64,000 nt of DNA from Blastopirellula marina (lineage in GTDB: Bacteria > Planctomycetota > Planctomycetia > Pirellulales > Pirellulaceae): the NCBI RefSeq assembly GCF_002967765.1, contig NZ_PUHY01000016.1, forward strand, positions 186,001-250,000, written 5' to 3'. This document shows positions 53,494 through 63,010 of the stretch, piece after piece. The number at the start of each line of letters is the position of its first letter. Within the stretch, counting starts at the first letter, position 1. Below the pieces are notes generated by a model. The model worked only from the letters and a program-made list of their open reading frames with translations, was not told where the DNA came from and did no database searches. The translations under genes and the position numbers were made by a program.

Positions 53494-56400
53494 TTAGTAT
53501 CGATTGATCGTTTCGTGCAGGTTCAACAGCGTTCGGCAGACCGAAGTCCACGCGGCCAGCTCAACCGCATCGACGCCATCAGGAACCTTATAAGCTCCCA
53601 CGCCTGCCAGTGCGGCACTTGCGCTGGCCTCGCTTGAATACTGTTGCTGGTGCTTCTCGTAGAGACTGCGCAAGATGTTCTGTTCCTCTGCAGTTGCCGT
53701 TCGTTGCAAAACCGCCTGTGTGGCAAAATTGACTTGTTGTTCCCACGTTTTTCCTCCTTCGGTCAATGTGCGAACTGCCAACGCTCTTGCCGCCTCGACG
53801 TACGTCGGGTCGTTCATCAGGACGAGGGCTTGCAGAGGTGTATTGGAGACGGTGCGGCGGGCTGTGCATTCTTCGCGTGTTGGCGCGTCGAACGCCCCCA
53901 AGCTCGGGTGTAGATAGGTTCGCTGCCAGTGCGTATACAAACCGCGGCGATACAGCCCTTCTCCTTGATCGGCCTGATACTCACGACGAGGGAAATTAAG
54001 ATGCGACCAATAGCCGGCCGGCTGATAGGGGCGGGCACTCTCACCGCCGAGCTTATCGACCAGGAGTCCGCTGGCGGATAAGGCATTGTCCCGAATCATT
54101 TCCGCGGATAGACGAAAATGGGATTGGGCGGCTAACCACTGGTTTTGCGGGTCGCTCTCGCGCTGCTGCAACGTGCGAACAGAGGAACGCTGATAGGCGT
54201 CTGACGACACGATCAGCCTCATGATGTGCTTGACATCCCAACCACTTTCCACGAACTCCACAGCTAGCCAGTCGAGTAGCTTGCGGTGCGAGGGAAGCGC
54301 CCCTTGCGATCCGAAATCGTCTGATGTCGATACCAATCCTTTGCCGAAGGTCAATTGCCATAATCGATTGACAAAAACGCGAGCCGTGAGTGGGTTGCGA
54401 GGATCGATCAGCCAATTGGCAAGATCGACACGTGATTGCCGCCCTTCGACCTCAGGCTCGTAGCCGAAGAATCCAGGGACATGCGGATCGACCACTTCGC
54501 CACTCTCGTCTAGCCAATTACCGCGCGGCAAGACTCGCATCGTTCGTGGCTCGACCGAGTGGGAAACCAGGGAAGTCGTCATCGAGTTGACGAGGTTCTC
54601 TCGCTCCTTCTGCCGCGAGGCCAATTGCTGGCGAGGTTGAGCTAGTCGCGGAGCGATGGATCGATAATATCTGGCGAGTTGCTCCTTCTGAGCTTCACTT
54701 CGTTTTTCTGCAGGTAGCTCGACGATTTGGCGTATTTCTGCCGGCACGCCTGGCGATTGTCCTGCTTTGACGGGTCTAGGGGCTTCGATCACGGCAATTC
54801 GGAACCTTCCGATGGCATGCCCGCTACCATGATTCTGGGGCATCGTGATCTTCAGCTTGCTGTCGGTTGTGATCGTCAAATCTTCCGATAACTCAAAGAC
54901 CGCTTCATTCGCTTTCCCGATTTCAGGGAGAACTGCCCAACCTTTATTAGCATCGTTCCCCAACAAGTTGGCGATGGCCCAGCCACCCTGTTCATGTGTG
55001 GCCGTGACGCTAGAAAACTTGACATCTTTGTTGTCGATTGTCAGAGAGAATCGGTTGACGACAAAGTTTCCATTGCCAGCCCGACCGGGGCCTTTCGCCG
55101 GCAGCGAATCATCTGGTAAGACTTCCAAACGTACCGCAGTAACTTTCTGATCTCGGCCGGCAAAGGTTAGCTCGTAGGTTACTTTGTCCGGATTGCTACC
55201 GCCGACCAGCAGCGAGCCATCTTCTAAGGTTTTCCAAACTACCTCGGGCGAACTCTTCGTTTCTAAAGGAGACAATACCTGCCAGGTGGGCGCATCGGGC
55301 AAGGTCGCTTCCCACTGCTGTTGATCTTCCGCTAGTTCCAGAGTTGGTGTCGAAAGCACCGACTCATATTCTGCGATCTCTTGATCAAGTTCGTTCTGAC
55401 GGGCCGCTTGCTCGGCGGTGGGGACCCGAACTTCCGGGCCCCAGTTACCAGTTCGGCTACTTCCGTTGTAGACGCCACGTTCTTCCAAATCAGCGAAGTA
55501 GGCCGCGAACTGGTAGAACTCTTTAGTCGTGAACGGATCGAACTTGTGGTCGTGGCATTCGCAGCACCCCATCGTCGCACCGAGCCAAACGGTACTGGTT
55601 GTTCGAACTCGGTCGGCCGCGTATTTCGCCAGGTACTCTTTCGCCTGGGCGCCACCTTCCGCGGTGATCATGTTCAAGCGGTTGTAGCCTGAGGCGACTT
55701 GCTGCTCCAAGGTGGCATCCGGTATTAGATCACCGGCCAGCTGCTCCTTCGTAAACTCGTCAAACGGCTTGTTTTCGTTGAACGACTTGATCACGTAGTC
55801 GCGATAGGGAGACATGCTCCATTCCTGGTCGCCATGGATGCCGACCGAATCGGCATAACGAACCAGATCGAGCCAGTGAATCGCCATCCGTTCACCGAAA
55901 TGAGGCGACGCCAACAAGCGATCAACGTTCTGCTGGTAAGCTACTTCCGAAGCATCGGCCTCGAACGTCGCGACTTCTTCTGGTGTCGGTGGCAAGCCAG
56001 TTAAATCGAAATAAAGCCGGCGAATCAACGTTCGTGGCTCGGCCTTAGGGGCTGGCGTCATCCCAACCTCTTCGAGCTGTTCTTCAACGAAGTGGTCGAT
56101 CGGCTGTAGTGGCGAGTCGGCAGGGACATCAGGTCGCGAAGGAGGCTGGTACGCCCAGTGCTCGTTAAACTGAGCCCCTTCGGCGATCCATTGTCGCACG
56201 AGATCGATCTCTTCCTCGGTAAGCGGTGGACGATGCGACTTGGGTGGAGGCATCATCCTATCCGGATCGGTGCTGGCAATTCGGGCAAGCAGCTCGCTTT
56301 CTGCGGGCTTACCTGGTGCGATCGCCGCGCGAACCGCAGACTTTCGGACATCAAGCCGCAGGTCAGCCTTACGGGTATGTTCGTCCGGGCCGTGGCAGGT

Positions 56401-56526
56401 ATAGCAGCTGTTCGATAACAGTGGTTTGATGTCTCGAGAGTAGTCGACTTCCGCTCCCTTGCTGACAGACGACGTTCCGCAAATCAGCACGAGCAAAAGG
56501 ATTGAACGAAGCATGCGCTGGATCAT
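53494..56526 (-). CDS. Planctomycete cytochrome C-type protein with DUF1549 and DUF1553, long form
   Basis: 1010 residues; Met at codon 5 (56514) is an alternative start. Signal peptide ([16 protein letters not shown]), PSCyt1 domain with CYTCHG (Cys41-His45) and [20 protein letters not shown]1549 ([20 protein letters not shown]) with [17 protein letters not shown], then an inserted beta-rich region of about 200 residues (about 420-620; [37 protein letters not shown]), then DUF1553 ([40 protein letters not shown]). The insertion resembles the sugar-binding-like sheet domains seen in some family members and is absent from the copies at 11288 and 36091. It is first in an operon with DUF1501. 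Confidence 0.93.
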   Translation of the reverse strand: MIQRMLRSILLLVLICGTSSVSKGAEVDYSRDIKPLLSNSCYTCHGPDEHTRKADLRLDVRKSAVRAAIAPGKPAESELLARIASTDPDRMMPPPKSHRPPLTEEEIDLVRQWIAEGAQFNEHWAYQPPSRPDVPADSPLQPIDHFVEEQLEEVGMTPAPKAEPRTLIRRLYFDLTGLPPTPEEVATFEADASEVAYQQNVDRLLASPHFGERMAIHWLDLVRYADSVGIHGDQEWSMSPYRDYVIKSFNENKPFDEFTKEQLAGDLIPDATLEQQVASGYNRLNMITAEGGAQAKEYLAKYAADRVRTTSTVWLGATMGCCECHDHKFDPFTTKEFYQFAAYFADLEERGVYNGSSRTGNWGPEVRVPTAEQAARQNELDQEIAEYESVLSTPTLELAEDQQQWEATLPDAPTWQVLSPLETKSSPEVVWKTLEDGSLLVGGSNPDKVTYELTFAGRDQKVTAVRLEVLPDDSLPAKGPGRAGNGNFVVNRFSLTIDNKDVKFSSVTATHEQGGWAIANLLGNDANKGWAVLPEIGKANEAVFELSEDLTITTDSKLKITMPQNHGSGHAIGRFRIAVIEAPRPVKAGQSPGVPAEIRQIVELPAEKRSEAQKEQLARYYRSIAPRLAQPRQQLASRQKERENLVNSMTTSLVSHSVEPRTMRVLPRGNWLDESGEVVDPHVPGFFGYEPEVEGRQSRVDLANWLIDPRNPLTARVFVNRLWQLTFGKGLVSTSDDFGSQGALPSHRKLLDWLAVEFVESGWDVKHIMRLIVSSDAYQRSSVRTLQQRESDPQNQWLAAQSHFRLSAEMIRDNALSASGLLVDKLGGESARPYQPAGYWSHLNFPRREYQADQGEGLYRRGLYTHWQRTYLHPSLGAFDAPTREECTARRTVSNTPLQALVLMNDPTYVEAARALAVRTLTEGGKTWEQQVNFATQAVLQRTATAEEQNILRSLYEKHQQQYSSEASASAALAGVGAYKVPDGVDAVELAAWTSVCRTLLNLHETINRY

Positions 56527-56766
56527 ACCGGCCTGAATCTAAGGATAGGAGATAGAGCGAGCAGAGGATTGATGGGCCACACGCAGTTAACGCATTGGCA
56601 CATCGGGCAGGAGGACTCTATTACGATACCAACCGAGACAGGCAATCGCAAACAGGCTTTCCTTTTCCGACGCCCGACTGCACTAGGTAATTTCCTCTTT
56701 GCGAGATTTTCTGGAAGAAATCTGGGAAAATGTTTCCAGGGTGGCATCTTCTTCATAAACCTCATC

Positions 56767-56770
56767 GGAG
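56767..56770 (+). promoter_or_regulatory. Ribosome-binding site that selects a TTG start
   Basis: GGAG with seven bases to TTG 56778. The upstream ATG 56730 has no such site and its extra residues are not protein-like, so the TTG is probably the true start of the sigma factor. Confidence 0.6.
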
Positions 56771-56777
56771 CAGCAAC

Positions 56778-57314
56778 TTGTCGGATTCACCAAGACAGCA
56801 ACCAGGAAGGCCTGCGGGAATCGCCCGCGAGCTTGCGCAGTTGCTCGATCGGTATTCCGGACCTTTGGTGCTTTATGCCCGACAGCTTTGCTCCGATCCC
56901 GAAGACGCGGTACAGATTGCTTTTGTCAAACTGGCCGGCCAGCAGCCGATCCCTAAAGATCGCGCCGCTTGGTTATACCGTGTTGTTCGGAACGAGGCGT
57001 TAATGCAAAGCCGGGGTGATCGGCGTCGTCGAGACCGCGAACAGGTTTTCGCCGAAACAAGATCCCTGTGGTTTGAGCCGGAGTCGCCTGCCAGTTTAGA
57101 CGGCGCCGCCGCTGCCGAGGCACTGAAACGTCTTCCGCAATCGCAGCGCGAAATCGTCGTCGCGCGAATTTGGGGAGGACTGGCCTTTCGCGAGATCGCC
57201 CAATTATTGGACATGTCGCAATCGTCGGCCCACCGAGCCTATCAGCAGGCCATCGAGAACTTACAAAAAGCATTGAACGAACCATGTCCGAATTCAACCA
57301 ACCAGCCGACCTAG
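56778..57314 (+). CDS. ECF-type sigma factor
   Basis: About 178 residues from TTG 56778. Region 2 is at about 15-75 (QLLDRYSGPLVLYARQLCSD, AVQIAFVKLAGQQPIPKDRA, AWLYRVVRNEALMQSRGDRR) and region 4 at about 105-160 (EALKRLPQSQREIVVARIWG, GLAFREIAQLLDMSQSSAHR). It is the first gene of a run with a single-pass membrane protein whose start lies 31 bases inside its 3' end, and with two secreted proteins. The -35-like region is not clear; short overlapping hairpins (CTGGAA/TTCCAG and GGAAA/TTTCC) lie in its leader around 56712-56742. Likely role: control of the following envelope genes. Confidence 0.88.
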   Translation: MSDSPRQQPGRPAGIARELAQLLDRYSGPLVLYARQLCSDPEDAVQIAFVKLAGQQPIPKDRAAWLYRVVRNEALMQSRGDRRRRDREQVFAETRSLWFEPESPASLDGAAAAEALKRLPQSQREIVVARIWGGLAFREIAQLLDMSQSSAHRAYQQAIENLQKALNEPCPNSTNQPT

Positions 57315-57883
57315 GTCCCTTTGAAGCCCGTCTGGCAGAACTGCTGCCACGCTCAACGGAAGTTGACCGGGACGAGGTCCTCTTCGAGGCAGGCCGGCAG
57401 TCTGCCAACCACGACCACAGACGGTCAATGCGGAAGTGGCACGGGCTGAGCGGAGTATTGGTATGTCTGGTCGTCGGTCAATGGATGTGGCTTCCCAGCA
57501 CTCAGCCAGCTGGGCAAACGACCCCCGTCGCCAACCAAGCGACGGAAACGCCGCCAATTCCCGAATCTCCTACCGATCTTGAACAACCCGCGTCATCTCA
57601 GAATCGCCCTGCCGTGGCGGAAGCCAAGCGACCACAGCAAGTGGCAGACGAACCAAGCATCCCTTCGACCAATCAACCATCGCTCTGGGGCCGCTACTTT
57701 GGCACCGAGAACGCTTCGCTCGCTATGCAGCGACAGTTGTCCGTCGGCTCGTCACGAAAAGGTACGTTGCCGATGCCAACCTTACCCCCGCGTGCCGGCA
57801 GCCTCCCTTCGCAATTAGATTCCTCCCTAAAAACAATGCATCGCGATTGGTCGCTGGATAATCTCGCCAACGACCATCCGTAA
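57284..57883 (+). CDS. Single-pass membrane protein, probable anti-sigma partner
   Basis: 199 residues from ATG 57284, which overlaps the sigma-factor 3' end by 31 bases. The N-terminal ~50 residues are charged and probably cytoplasmic (FEARLAELLPRSTEVDRDEV). One membrane segment follows (LSGVLVCLVVGQWMWLPS, about 54-71), then a Pro/Thr/Gln-rich outer part with no fold I recognise. The position and topology are those of anti-sigma factors. The zinc-binding HxxxCxxC motif of ZAS proteins is missing. Assignment rests on context. Confidence 0.75.
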   Translation: MSEFNQPADLGPFEARLAELLPRSTEVDRDEVLFEAGRQSANHDHRRSMRKWHGLSGVLVCLVVGQWMWLPSTQPAGQTTPVANQATETPPIPESPTDLEQPASSQNRPAVAEAKRPQQVADEPSIPSTNQPSLWGRYFGTENASLAMQRQLSVGSSRKGTLPMPTLPPRAGSLPSQLDSSLKTMHRDWSLDNLANDHP

Positions 57884-57928
57884 CGCTTGCATCGCTCACT
57901 CGTCTCAAACTCACAAGGATGATTTACG

Positions 57929-59425
57929 ATGATCCTGCGCAATTACCTCAGGCTTAGCTGGTCGCTACCAGCGTTAGTAATGGCATTGGGCATTCTAGCA
58001 CCAGTCGCTCAGGCCCAAATGCTGTATACGGACAGCTCGCCGTCTCCCAACACGATAACGCACACGTTCGATATCAGTCCGAAGGCGCCGCAGCCGCCGA
58101 TCATGAAGTATCGGCTATTGCCGTCACATTATGAACTCACCCCGGGCAACGCTTCTCAGCTATACCATCGAGCCATTCTCCTCACCAGCCAACACACGGC
58201 GAATATGGAAAACCCGATGGAGTATTGGCAAAAAGTCGACCAGTGGCGTTCAACTCCGCTTGAGAGTTTCCCGATCGACGAAGTCGAGACTTTACTCAAC
58301 ACGCACAATGGTGCGTTACGCGAAGCATCGTACGCCGCGCGACGAAGTTACTGCGACTGGGAACTCCCAACTCGTGAGCATGGCACCGATATCTTTGGCG
58401 TCCTCTTGCCTGAGATTCAAGAGATGCGGACATTGGCACGACTGCTGTCGCTACGAATTCGTCTGCGAATTGCCCAAGGTCGTTTGGACGAAGCCTTCGA
58501 AGATTTGCAAACGGGCTATGCAATGGCGCGGCACGTGGGCAATCGCGATTTTCTCGTGAATGCTTTGGTCGGAATTGCCATCGCCGGGATCATGCACGAG
58601 CAGTTGCTTGAGGCAATCTCGCAAGAATCAACACCGAATCTTTATTGGTCGCTCGTCAACTTCCCTAGTCCAGTAATCGACATTGGAAATGCGGTTGATG
58701 TTGAACGGGATGGGTTTCTGATCATGTTCCCGGAGTTACTCGAGGCGGAGCAAGCTATCGGCGACCAGGTCTACTGGGACCAAAAACTGACCGAGGTCAT
58801 TACCCGTACCCGGCAATTGGTGTCCGCCTCCAACATCGGTGACCCTCAAGGGGTGAAAGAGTGGGAAGCATTGGCGTATCGTACCGCGGTGTTCAGCCAA
58901 GTCCCACGGGTGAAGCAAGAACTGGTTGAGAAGATGGGATTTGACCAGGAAGAGGTCAATGCGATGCCGGGTAGCCGTGCCATCCTTCTTTATTCACTGA
59001 ATAACTATAAGCGGCTTCGAGACGAATTCCTTGCTCCCCTCGGCTTGCCCTTTTACCAGGCCGTCAATTTCTACCCCGATGACAACCGACTCTCCTCCAA
59101 CATAACCTCAGGCGACCCGATTGCGCTGGCCAGCTTACTGCTTCCTTCCAGTGTCCAAGTTCAAAGAGCATCGGTACGCGATCAGAGCTGGGTGGACATG
59201 CTGCGAGCCACGGAAGCAATTCGTGATCACGCGGCCAAGCATGGCAGTCTGCCAGAAACCCTCGATCAAGTCGATGGACTACCGATTCCTATGAATCCTT
59301 ACACGAACGAACCGTTCATCTATACCCGCGATGAGAACGATCCTTCCCAAGCGACCCTTGAAGAGACGCAATCCCATTTGCCCCACCGATTTGAAATTAC
59401 GCTTCGCCAGCCCAAATCCAACTAA
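57929..59425 (+). CDS. Secreted protein of unknown function
   Basis: 498 residues. Signal peptide (WSLPALVMALGILAPVAQAQ) and AAGGA-like ribosome-binding site. The body is mostly helical: YRLLPSHYELTPGNASQLYH, WRSTPLESFPIDEVETLLNT, LARLLSLRIRLRIAQGRLDE and AFEDLQTGYAMARHVGNRDF, the last pair resembling a TPR-like helix hairpin. I recognise no catalytic motif. It is in the sigma/anti-sigma run, 45 bases after the membrane partner and 14 bases before the DUF1559-like gene. This is a family I have seen only as uncharacterised planctomycete proteins; I do not claim more. Confidence 0.8.
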   Translation: MILRNYLRLSWSLPALVMALGILAPVAQAQMLYTDSSPSPNTITHTFDISPKAPQPPIMKYRLLPSHYELTPGNASQLYHRAILLTSQHTANMENPMEYWQKVDQWRSTPLESFPIDEVETLLNTHNGALREASYAARRSYCDWELPTREHGTDIFGVLLPEIQEMRTLARLLSLRIRLRIAQGRLDEAFEDLQTGYAMARHVGNRDFLVNALVGIAIAGIMHEQLLEAISQESTPNLYWSLVNFPSPVIDIGNAVDVERDGFLIMFPELLEAEQAIGDQVYWDQKLTEVITRTRQLVSASNIGDPQGVKEWEALAYRTAVFSQVPRVKQELVEKMGFDQEEVNAMPGSRAILLYSLNNYKRLRDEFLAPLGLPFYQAVNFYPDDNRLSSNITSGDPIALASLLLPSSVQVQRASVRDQSWVDMLRATEAIRDHAAKHGSLPETLDQVDGLPIPMNPYTNEPFIYTRDENDPSQATLEETQSHLPHRFEITLRQPKSN

Positions 59426-59439
59426 TCAGGAACTAAGTC

Positions 59440-61068
59440 ATGCTTGTCCGTACCCTATCACTCACGCTAATCCTTGGCACACTGCTCATCGCCAACGTAG
59501 CGACGGCCCAAGAGAACGTGGGAACCGAGTTTCTCTCGCCGCGAGCTACCGTCGCAGTCCTCGCTAAACCCAAGGCGATCTACGGTAGCCCACTGCTCCA
59601 AATGGTCCCGTGGGAAGTCTTGAATGTAAAGTCGCAAGAACTCGCTGGCGTACCGATTGGTGACATCGACTCAATGCTAGTTGTGGCCTCGCCGCCTGGC
59701 GCAACAGGACGACCAGAGGTGGGTGTTATTGTGAAGCTGAATCAGCCGACACCTCTCGACAAGGTGCTCGTTCCGATTCGTGAAGCAGGTGAATTGACCG
59801 CCGCAATATGGCCAGGGACACAAAAGACGTATTTGAAGGGATCGCCTCAAGTGATGTTCGATGTGTTTCCTGTCGACGACAATACATACATTTTGGCGAT
59901 GCCAGAGGCCCTGAAGGCGATGCTGGCTCAAAGAGAAAAGCCTCAACCAAGCGTTCTCGCCAAATTGATCGAGAGTGATAGCCAACCCGTCGAAGCCCAG
60001 GCCTTCATGGTTATGGAACCCGTCCGCGACCTGGCGCAGTTTCTACTATCCGATCCGAAACTGAACGCTTTTTCCAGCCTGCGAGACTTGCCTCAACAAT
60101 TAGAACACGCCCAACTGATCGGTAACCTGGATATGGAGCAGGGAGGCTTTACCTTGAAGCTGACCGCGAAGAACCCGGACGAAGCTGCGGAACTACAGGA
60201 GACCGTAAGCAAGTTGCTGGATAACGCGGTCAAGCTGGCAATCCAGATGGCTGAGCCTCCCAAAACGAATGATGCAGAAGAGACCGCGTATCGACAATAC
60301 GTGGAACGGGTCAGCAAGACGCTGCGTGCCGCTTTGGAACCGAAGCTGGAGGGCAAACAAGTGACGCTAACCACGGTCGGCAAGCCAGGAACCTCTCCTC
60401 AGGTGATCTTTGCCAGCGGAACCGCTGTTCTGATGCCAGCCATCGCGGCGGCTCGGGCGTCCGCATTTCGATCCGGCTCGGTCAATAATATGAAGCAAAT
60501 CCTGCTCGCGTTTCATAACTATTACGATACATTCGGCAAAATGCCCGCCAACAGCGTCGACGAAAATGGCAAACCGCTGCTTTCCTGGCGGGTTCATATC
60601 TTACCGTTCCTTGAACAACAGGCCCTTTACAACCAGTTTCATCTGGATGAACCGTGGGACAGCGAGCACAACCGGAAGTTGGCAGCCACAATTCCGCTGC
60701 AGTATGTGACTCCGTCGGATAGACAGGAACTCGTTGCCCAAGGCAAGACGCGTTATCAGCTTCCGCTCGGGGAAGGTTATCCGGCCAGCACCGGAAAGCG
60801 TTTGCGTTTCCAAGATATCACGGACGGAACCTCGAACACGATTGCCGTGGCGGAAGTCCCCGCCAGCGACGCGGTCATTTGGACACGGCCGGACGACTTC
60901 CATGTGAATGTGAATGCACCTCTCGAGTCGTTTCTTCCTGGTGACGCCGCAGGTTTCAACGCGGCCAGGTACGATGGAAGCGTCCAGTATATGTCGAAAA
61001 AAGACCTCACAGAGGTCATCTTGAAGGCCCTTTTAACCCACCAAGGAGGCGAGGTCGATAACTATTAG
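59440..61068 (+). CDS. Secreted protein with a C-terminal DUF1559-like domain
   Basis: 542 residues. Signal peptide (LSLTLILGTLLIANVATAQE). The first ~330 residues are an unrecognised alpha/beta part (FLSPRATVAVLAKPKAIYGS; PVEAQAFMVMEPVRDLAQFL). From about 335, DUF1559 features appear: VLMPAIAAARASAFRSGSVN, NNMKQILLAFHNYYDTFGKM, LSWRVHILPFLEQQALYNQF and FQDITDGTSNTIAVAEVP. True DUF1559 proteins start with a type-IV-pilin-like helix; here that segment is replaced by an internal region and the protein uses its own signal peptide, so it is a graft of the domain onto another exported protein. AGGA precedes the start. Confidence 0.82.
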   Translation: MLVRTLSLTLILGTLLIANVATAQENVGTEFLSPRATVAVLAKPKAIYGSPLLQMVPWEVLNVKSQELAGVPIGDIDSMLVVASPPGATGRPEVGVIVKLNQPTPLDKVLVPIREAGELTAAIWPGTQKTYLKGSPQVMFDVFPVDDNTYILAMPEALKAMLAQREKPQPSVLAKLIESDSQPVEAQAFMVMEPVRDLAQFLLSDPKLNAFSSLRDLPQQLEHAQLIGNLDMEQGGFTLKLTAKNPDEAAELQETVSKLLDNAVKLAIQMAEPPKTNDAEETAYRQYVERVSKTLRAALEPKLEGKQVTLTTVGKPGTSPQVIFASGTAVLMPAIAAARASAFRSGSVNNMKQILLAFHNYYDTFGKMPANSVDENGKPLLSWRVHILPFLEQQALYNQFHLDEPWDSEHNRKLAATIPLQYVTPSDRQELVAQGKTRYQLPLGEGYPASTGKRLRFQDITDGTSNTIAVAEVPASDAVIWTRPDDFHVNVNAPLESFLPGDAAGFNAARYDGSVQYMSKKDLTEVILKALLTHQGGEVDNY

Positions 61069-61204
61069 CTAGTGTAGTTATTGGGTAGCGGATGCTGAGC
61101 ATTCATCGGCTTTCCGTCCCCATATTGTGCCAATCATTCGTAGCGGGATAATTGTTCGATTCCCGTTCGAATCACGGTCTGGTTCCACCATGCTGATAGC
61201 ACGA

Positions 61205-61260
61205 AGACTGTAGGCGGCGTGCCTCTCGATTCGATCCAGGGGCATGCCTACAGTTTCTTG
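61205..61260 (+). terminator. Long bulged hairpin between the ECF operon and UPF0316 gene
   Basis: ACTGTAGGC (61207-61215) pairs with GCCTACAGT (61246-61254); after a 3-base bulge, GTGCCTCT (61219-61226) pairs with AGGGGCAT (61238-61245) with two G-T pairs; the loop is 11 bases. TTCTT follows. It may end the upstream operon, 137 bases past its last stop, or act in the leader of the next gene, 28 bases ahead. Confidence 0.5.
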
Positions 61261-61284
61261 CGAAGTCGGCCAAGGGTTAACCAG

Positions 61285-61863
61285 ATGGAGTGGATTGCAC
61301 AGCTCCCAATTTGGGTTGTCTTTTTGTTAGTTTTTTCAGTCCGAATCGTCGATGTTTCGATCGGCACACTGCGGACGATTTCGGTCGTTCAAGGGCGGAT
61401 GGCTCTCTCGGTCTGCCTCGGTTTCTTTGAGGTGCTGATCTGGATTGCCGCTCTGTCGCAGGTCATGGTCGGTGTCTCCGATAACCCAATCTTAATGGTC
61501 GCCTACGCTGTTGGTTTCGCTGTTGGTAACGCGGTTGGCATTCGCCTGGAACGGGCACTTGCGTTGGGAGCCGTCGTCGTGCGCCTGATTACCTCGCTGA
61601 CCGACGAAGATACAGATGTCGTGCATGCACTGCGTCATGCAGGCTTCCGGGTCACCACATTCGAGGGAGAAGGTCATGATGGCCCGGTCAATTTGATTTA
61701 TGTCCGTTGCCAACGCCGCCAACTTTCTTCCTTGCTCAAGATTGTGAAGAAGCTTCGTCCGAAGATCTTCTACACCGTGGAACCAGTCCAGGAGCAAAGC
61801 GAACGCATGGCAGAAGCGCTTCCCCACAGCACCGGGTGGCGATCCGCATTTAAGATGAAATGA
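61285..61863 (+). CDS. UPF0316 (DUF2179) membrane protein
   Basis: 192 residues from ATG 61285, with AAGGG nine bases upstream; the frame is open to 61219 but lacks a site there. Three membrane segments come first (LPIWVVFLLVFSVRIVDVSI; ALSVCLGFFEVLIWIAALSQ; ILMVAYAVGFAVGNAVGIRL). The soluble tail holds the DUF2179 pattern (HALRHAGFRVTTFEGEGHDG; YVRCQRRQLSSLLKIVKKL). The family is annotated in many bacteria; the tail domain binds nucleotides in some relatives, but no function is established. A strong hairpin lies in its leader. Confidence 0.88.
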   Translation: MEWIAQLPIWVVFLLVFSVRIVDVSIGTLRTISVVQGRMALSVCLGFFEVLIWIAALSQVMVGVSDNPILMVAYAVGFAVGNAVGIRLERALALGAVVVRLITSLTDEDTDVVHALRHAGFRVTTFEGEGHDGPVNLIYVRCQRRQLSSLLKIVKKLRPKIFYTVEPVQEQSERMAEALPHSTGWRSAFKMK

Positions 61864-61895
61864 ATTGGATGAAAGGAACGCTATCCGCTTCCTTT

Positions 61896-61937
61896 AAAAA
61901 AAACCACGCCGCCGACGGTTGCGTGGTCGGCGGCGTG
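61896..61937 (-). terminator. Intrinsic terminator of the hsp20 gene
   Basis: On the minus strand, a perfect 12-bp stem (CACGCCGCCGAC / GTCGGCGGCGTG, plus-strand 61905-61916 and 61926-61937) with a 9-base loop is followed by eight T (61903-61896). It lies 28 bases after the Hsp20 stop codon. This is the strongest terminator in the window. Confidence 0.92.
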
Positions 61938-61965
61938 AGACATCGAGGGTTGGCCACTTGTCGCG

Positions 61966-62436
61966 CTAGTTGCTCTTCACCTCGATATGACGCGACATCG
62001 CTTGAGGCGACTTGGGCAGCACGACATTCAATGTTCCGTCCTTCATCGTTGCTTCGATCTGCTCTTGCTGGACGGCACATGGCATCGTGATCGTGCGCGA
62101 GAATCTGCCGCTACGTCGTTCCACACGATGGTACGTTTCTCCCTTATCCTCTTTCTCTTCCTTCTTTTCGCCGCTGATTGTCAGTTGATTGCCATTGAGC
62201 TGAATATCGACTTCATTGGCCGCCACGCCAGGAAGATCGACTCGAACGGTAACCATGTCGGCCGTTTCCTTGATATCGACCGGGGGTGCCATCGCGAAGT
62301 AATTCCAGCCATCACCATTTTCGTTCCAGAATCTCTGAATCAGCTGTTCCATCTCGTCCTGCCGGTTCGGAACTCCTCCCCTTTGCGTCCACGGAAACAG
62401 CCCCCGAGGCGACGAATTTGTCAATGATTCGTTCAT
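61966..62436 (-). CDS. Hsp20/alpha-crystallin small heat-shock protein
   Basis: About 156 residues from ATG 62436, chosen for the strong AGGAGAAAGTG just upstream; the frame is open to 62544. The alpha-crystallin domain is at about 48-145 (APPVDIKETADMVTVRVDLP; VDIQLNGNQLTISGEKKEE; YHRVERRSGRFSRTITMP; IEATMKDGTLNVVLPK). The C-terminal I-x-I/V tail is weak (HIEVKS). It is an ATP-independent holdase that binds unfolding protein. It is the last of three minus-strand genes (CsrA, BON, Hsp20), each with its own strong ribosome-binding site, and ends at a perfect terminator. Heat-shock control is likely, though no CIRCE or HAIR element is seen. Confidence 0.93.
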   Translation of the reverse strand: MNESLTNSSPRGLFPWTQRGGVPNRQDEMEQLIQRFWNENGDGWNYFAMAPPVDIKETADMVTVRVDLPGVAANEVDIQLNGNQLTISGEKKEEKEDKGETYHRVERRSGRFSRTITMPCAVQQEQIEATMKDGTLNVVLPKSPQAMSRHIEVKSN

Positions 62437-62608
62437 CACTTTCTCCTTTCCTAAGCAGGGTGAACACGAGTTTTCTCCTCGCGCGACCCTCACCTGGAAG
62501 GCCGTCACGAGGAGCTTTGCCTTACCACTACCTTCATTTTGCAAATTCCGAAAAATGAAAACATCGACAATGGCACGAATACCGCATGGTGGGAACCACC
62601 AGCCACTC

Positions 62609-62905
62609 TTAGCAGCGGCTCTCGCTCGAACGGACGCTACTTAGCCCGGTCGAATTGATAACATCGACTTCGTTAACCAGACGATTAACATGGGGAACAT
62701 CTCGTAGTAGTTCTTGGAGGTTCTGCTTCAAGTAGAAGGTCGGAACGCATCCACTCAAGATGAGTTTCCCTTGCTCGAATTCGGCAGTCACCTTGCGAAA
62801 CATAAAACCATGTCGGCAGTTGTCGATCCGACGTCGTACGGTGCGTATTACGTCTTCCCGACGCATCCGCTTTGGTGAAGGAATCTGTTTCAGATTGTTG
62901 ACCAT
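62609..62905 (-). CDS. BON-domain protein
   Basis: 98 residues from ATG 62905, with AGGAGAATCATC upstream; the frame runs to 62962 but lacks a site there. It has no signal peptide, so it is cytoplasmic, unlike OsmY-type BON proteins. The BON pattern is DVIRTVRRRIDNCRHGF, VTAEFEQGKLILSGCVPTFY, LKQNLQELLRDVPHVNRLVN. BON domains bind membranes or lipids in other proteins, but a role for a free cytoplasmic BON of this size is unknown. It lies between csrA and hsp20. Confidence 0.8.
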   Translation of the reverse strand: MVNNLKQIPSPKRMRREDVIRTVRRRIDNCRHGFMFRKVTAEFEQGKLILSGCVPTFYLKQNLQELLRDVPHVNRLVNEVDVINSTGLSSVRSSESRC

Positions 62906-63010
62906 GATGATTCTCCTGACTTGAGCATGAAGGGGGGATCTTGGCGGGAAATCTGCTTCCATCGGGGGCGATACGCAGAATTCCTCAGGGGTATGGTTTG
63001 AGGTCGTCGT

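Noticed and set aside
61130-61200. tRNA-like stretch with GTTCGAATC and a CCACCA-like end
   Set aside because: The bases beside the TTCGAAT do not form a T-stem, and no matching 5' acceptor arm is found about 70 bases upstream.
62587-62601. TGGTGG-GAA-CCACCA hairpin after the BON gene
   Set aside because: Six pairs with a 3-base loop and no T-run in either direction; too weak to call as a terminator.
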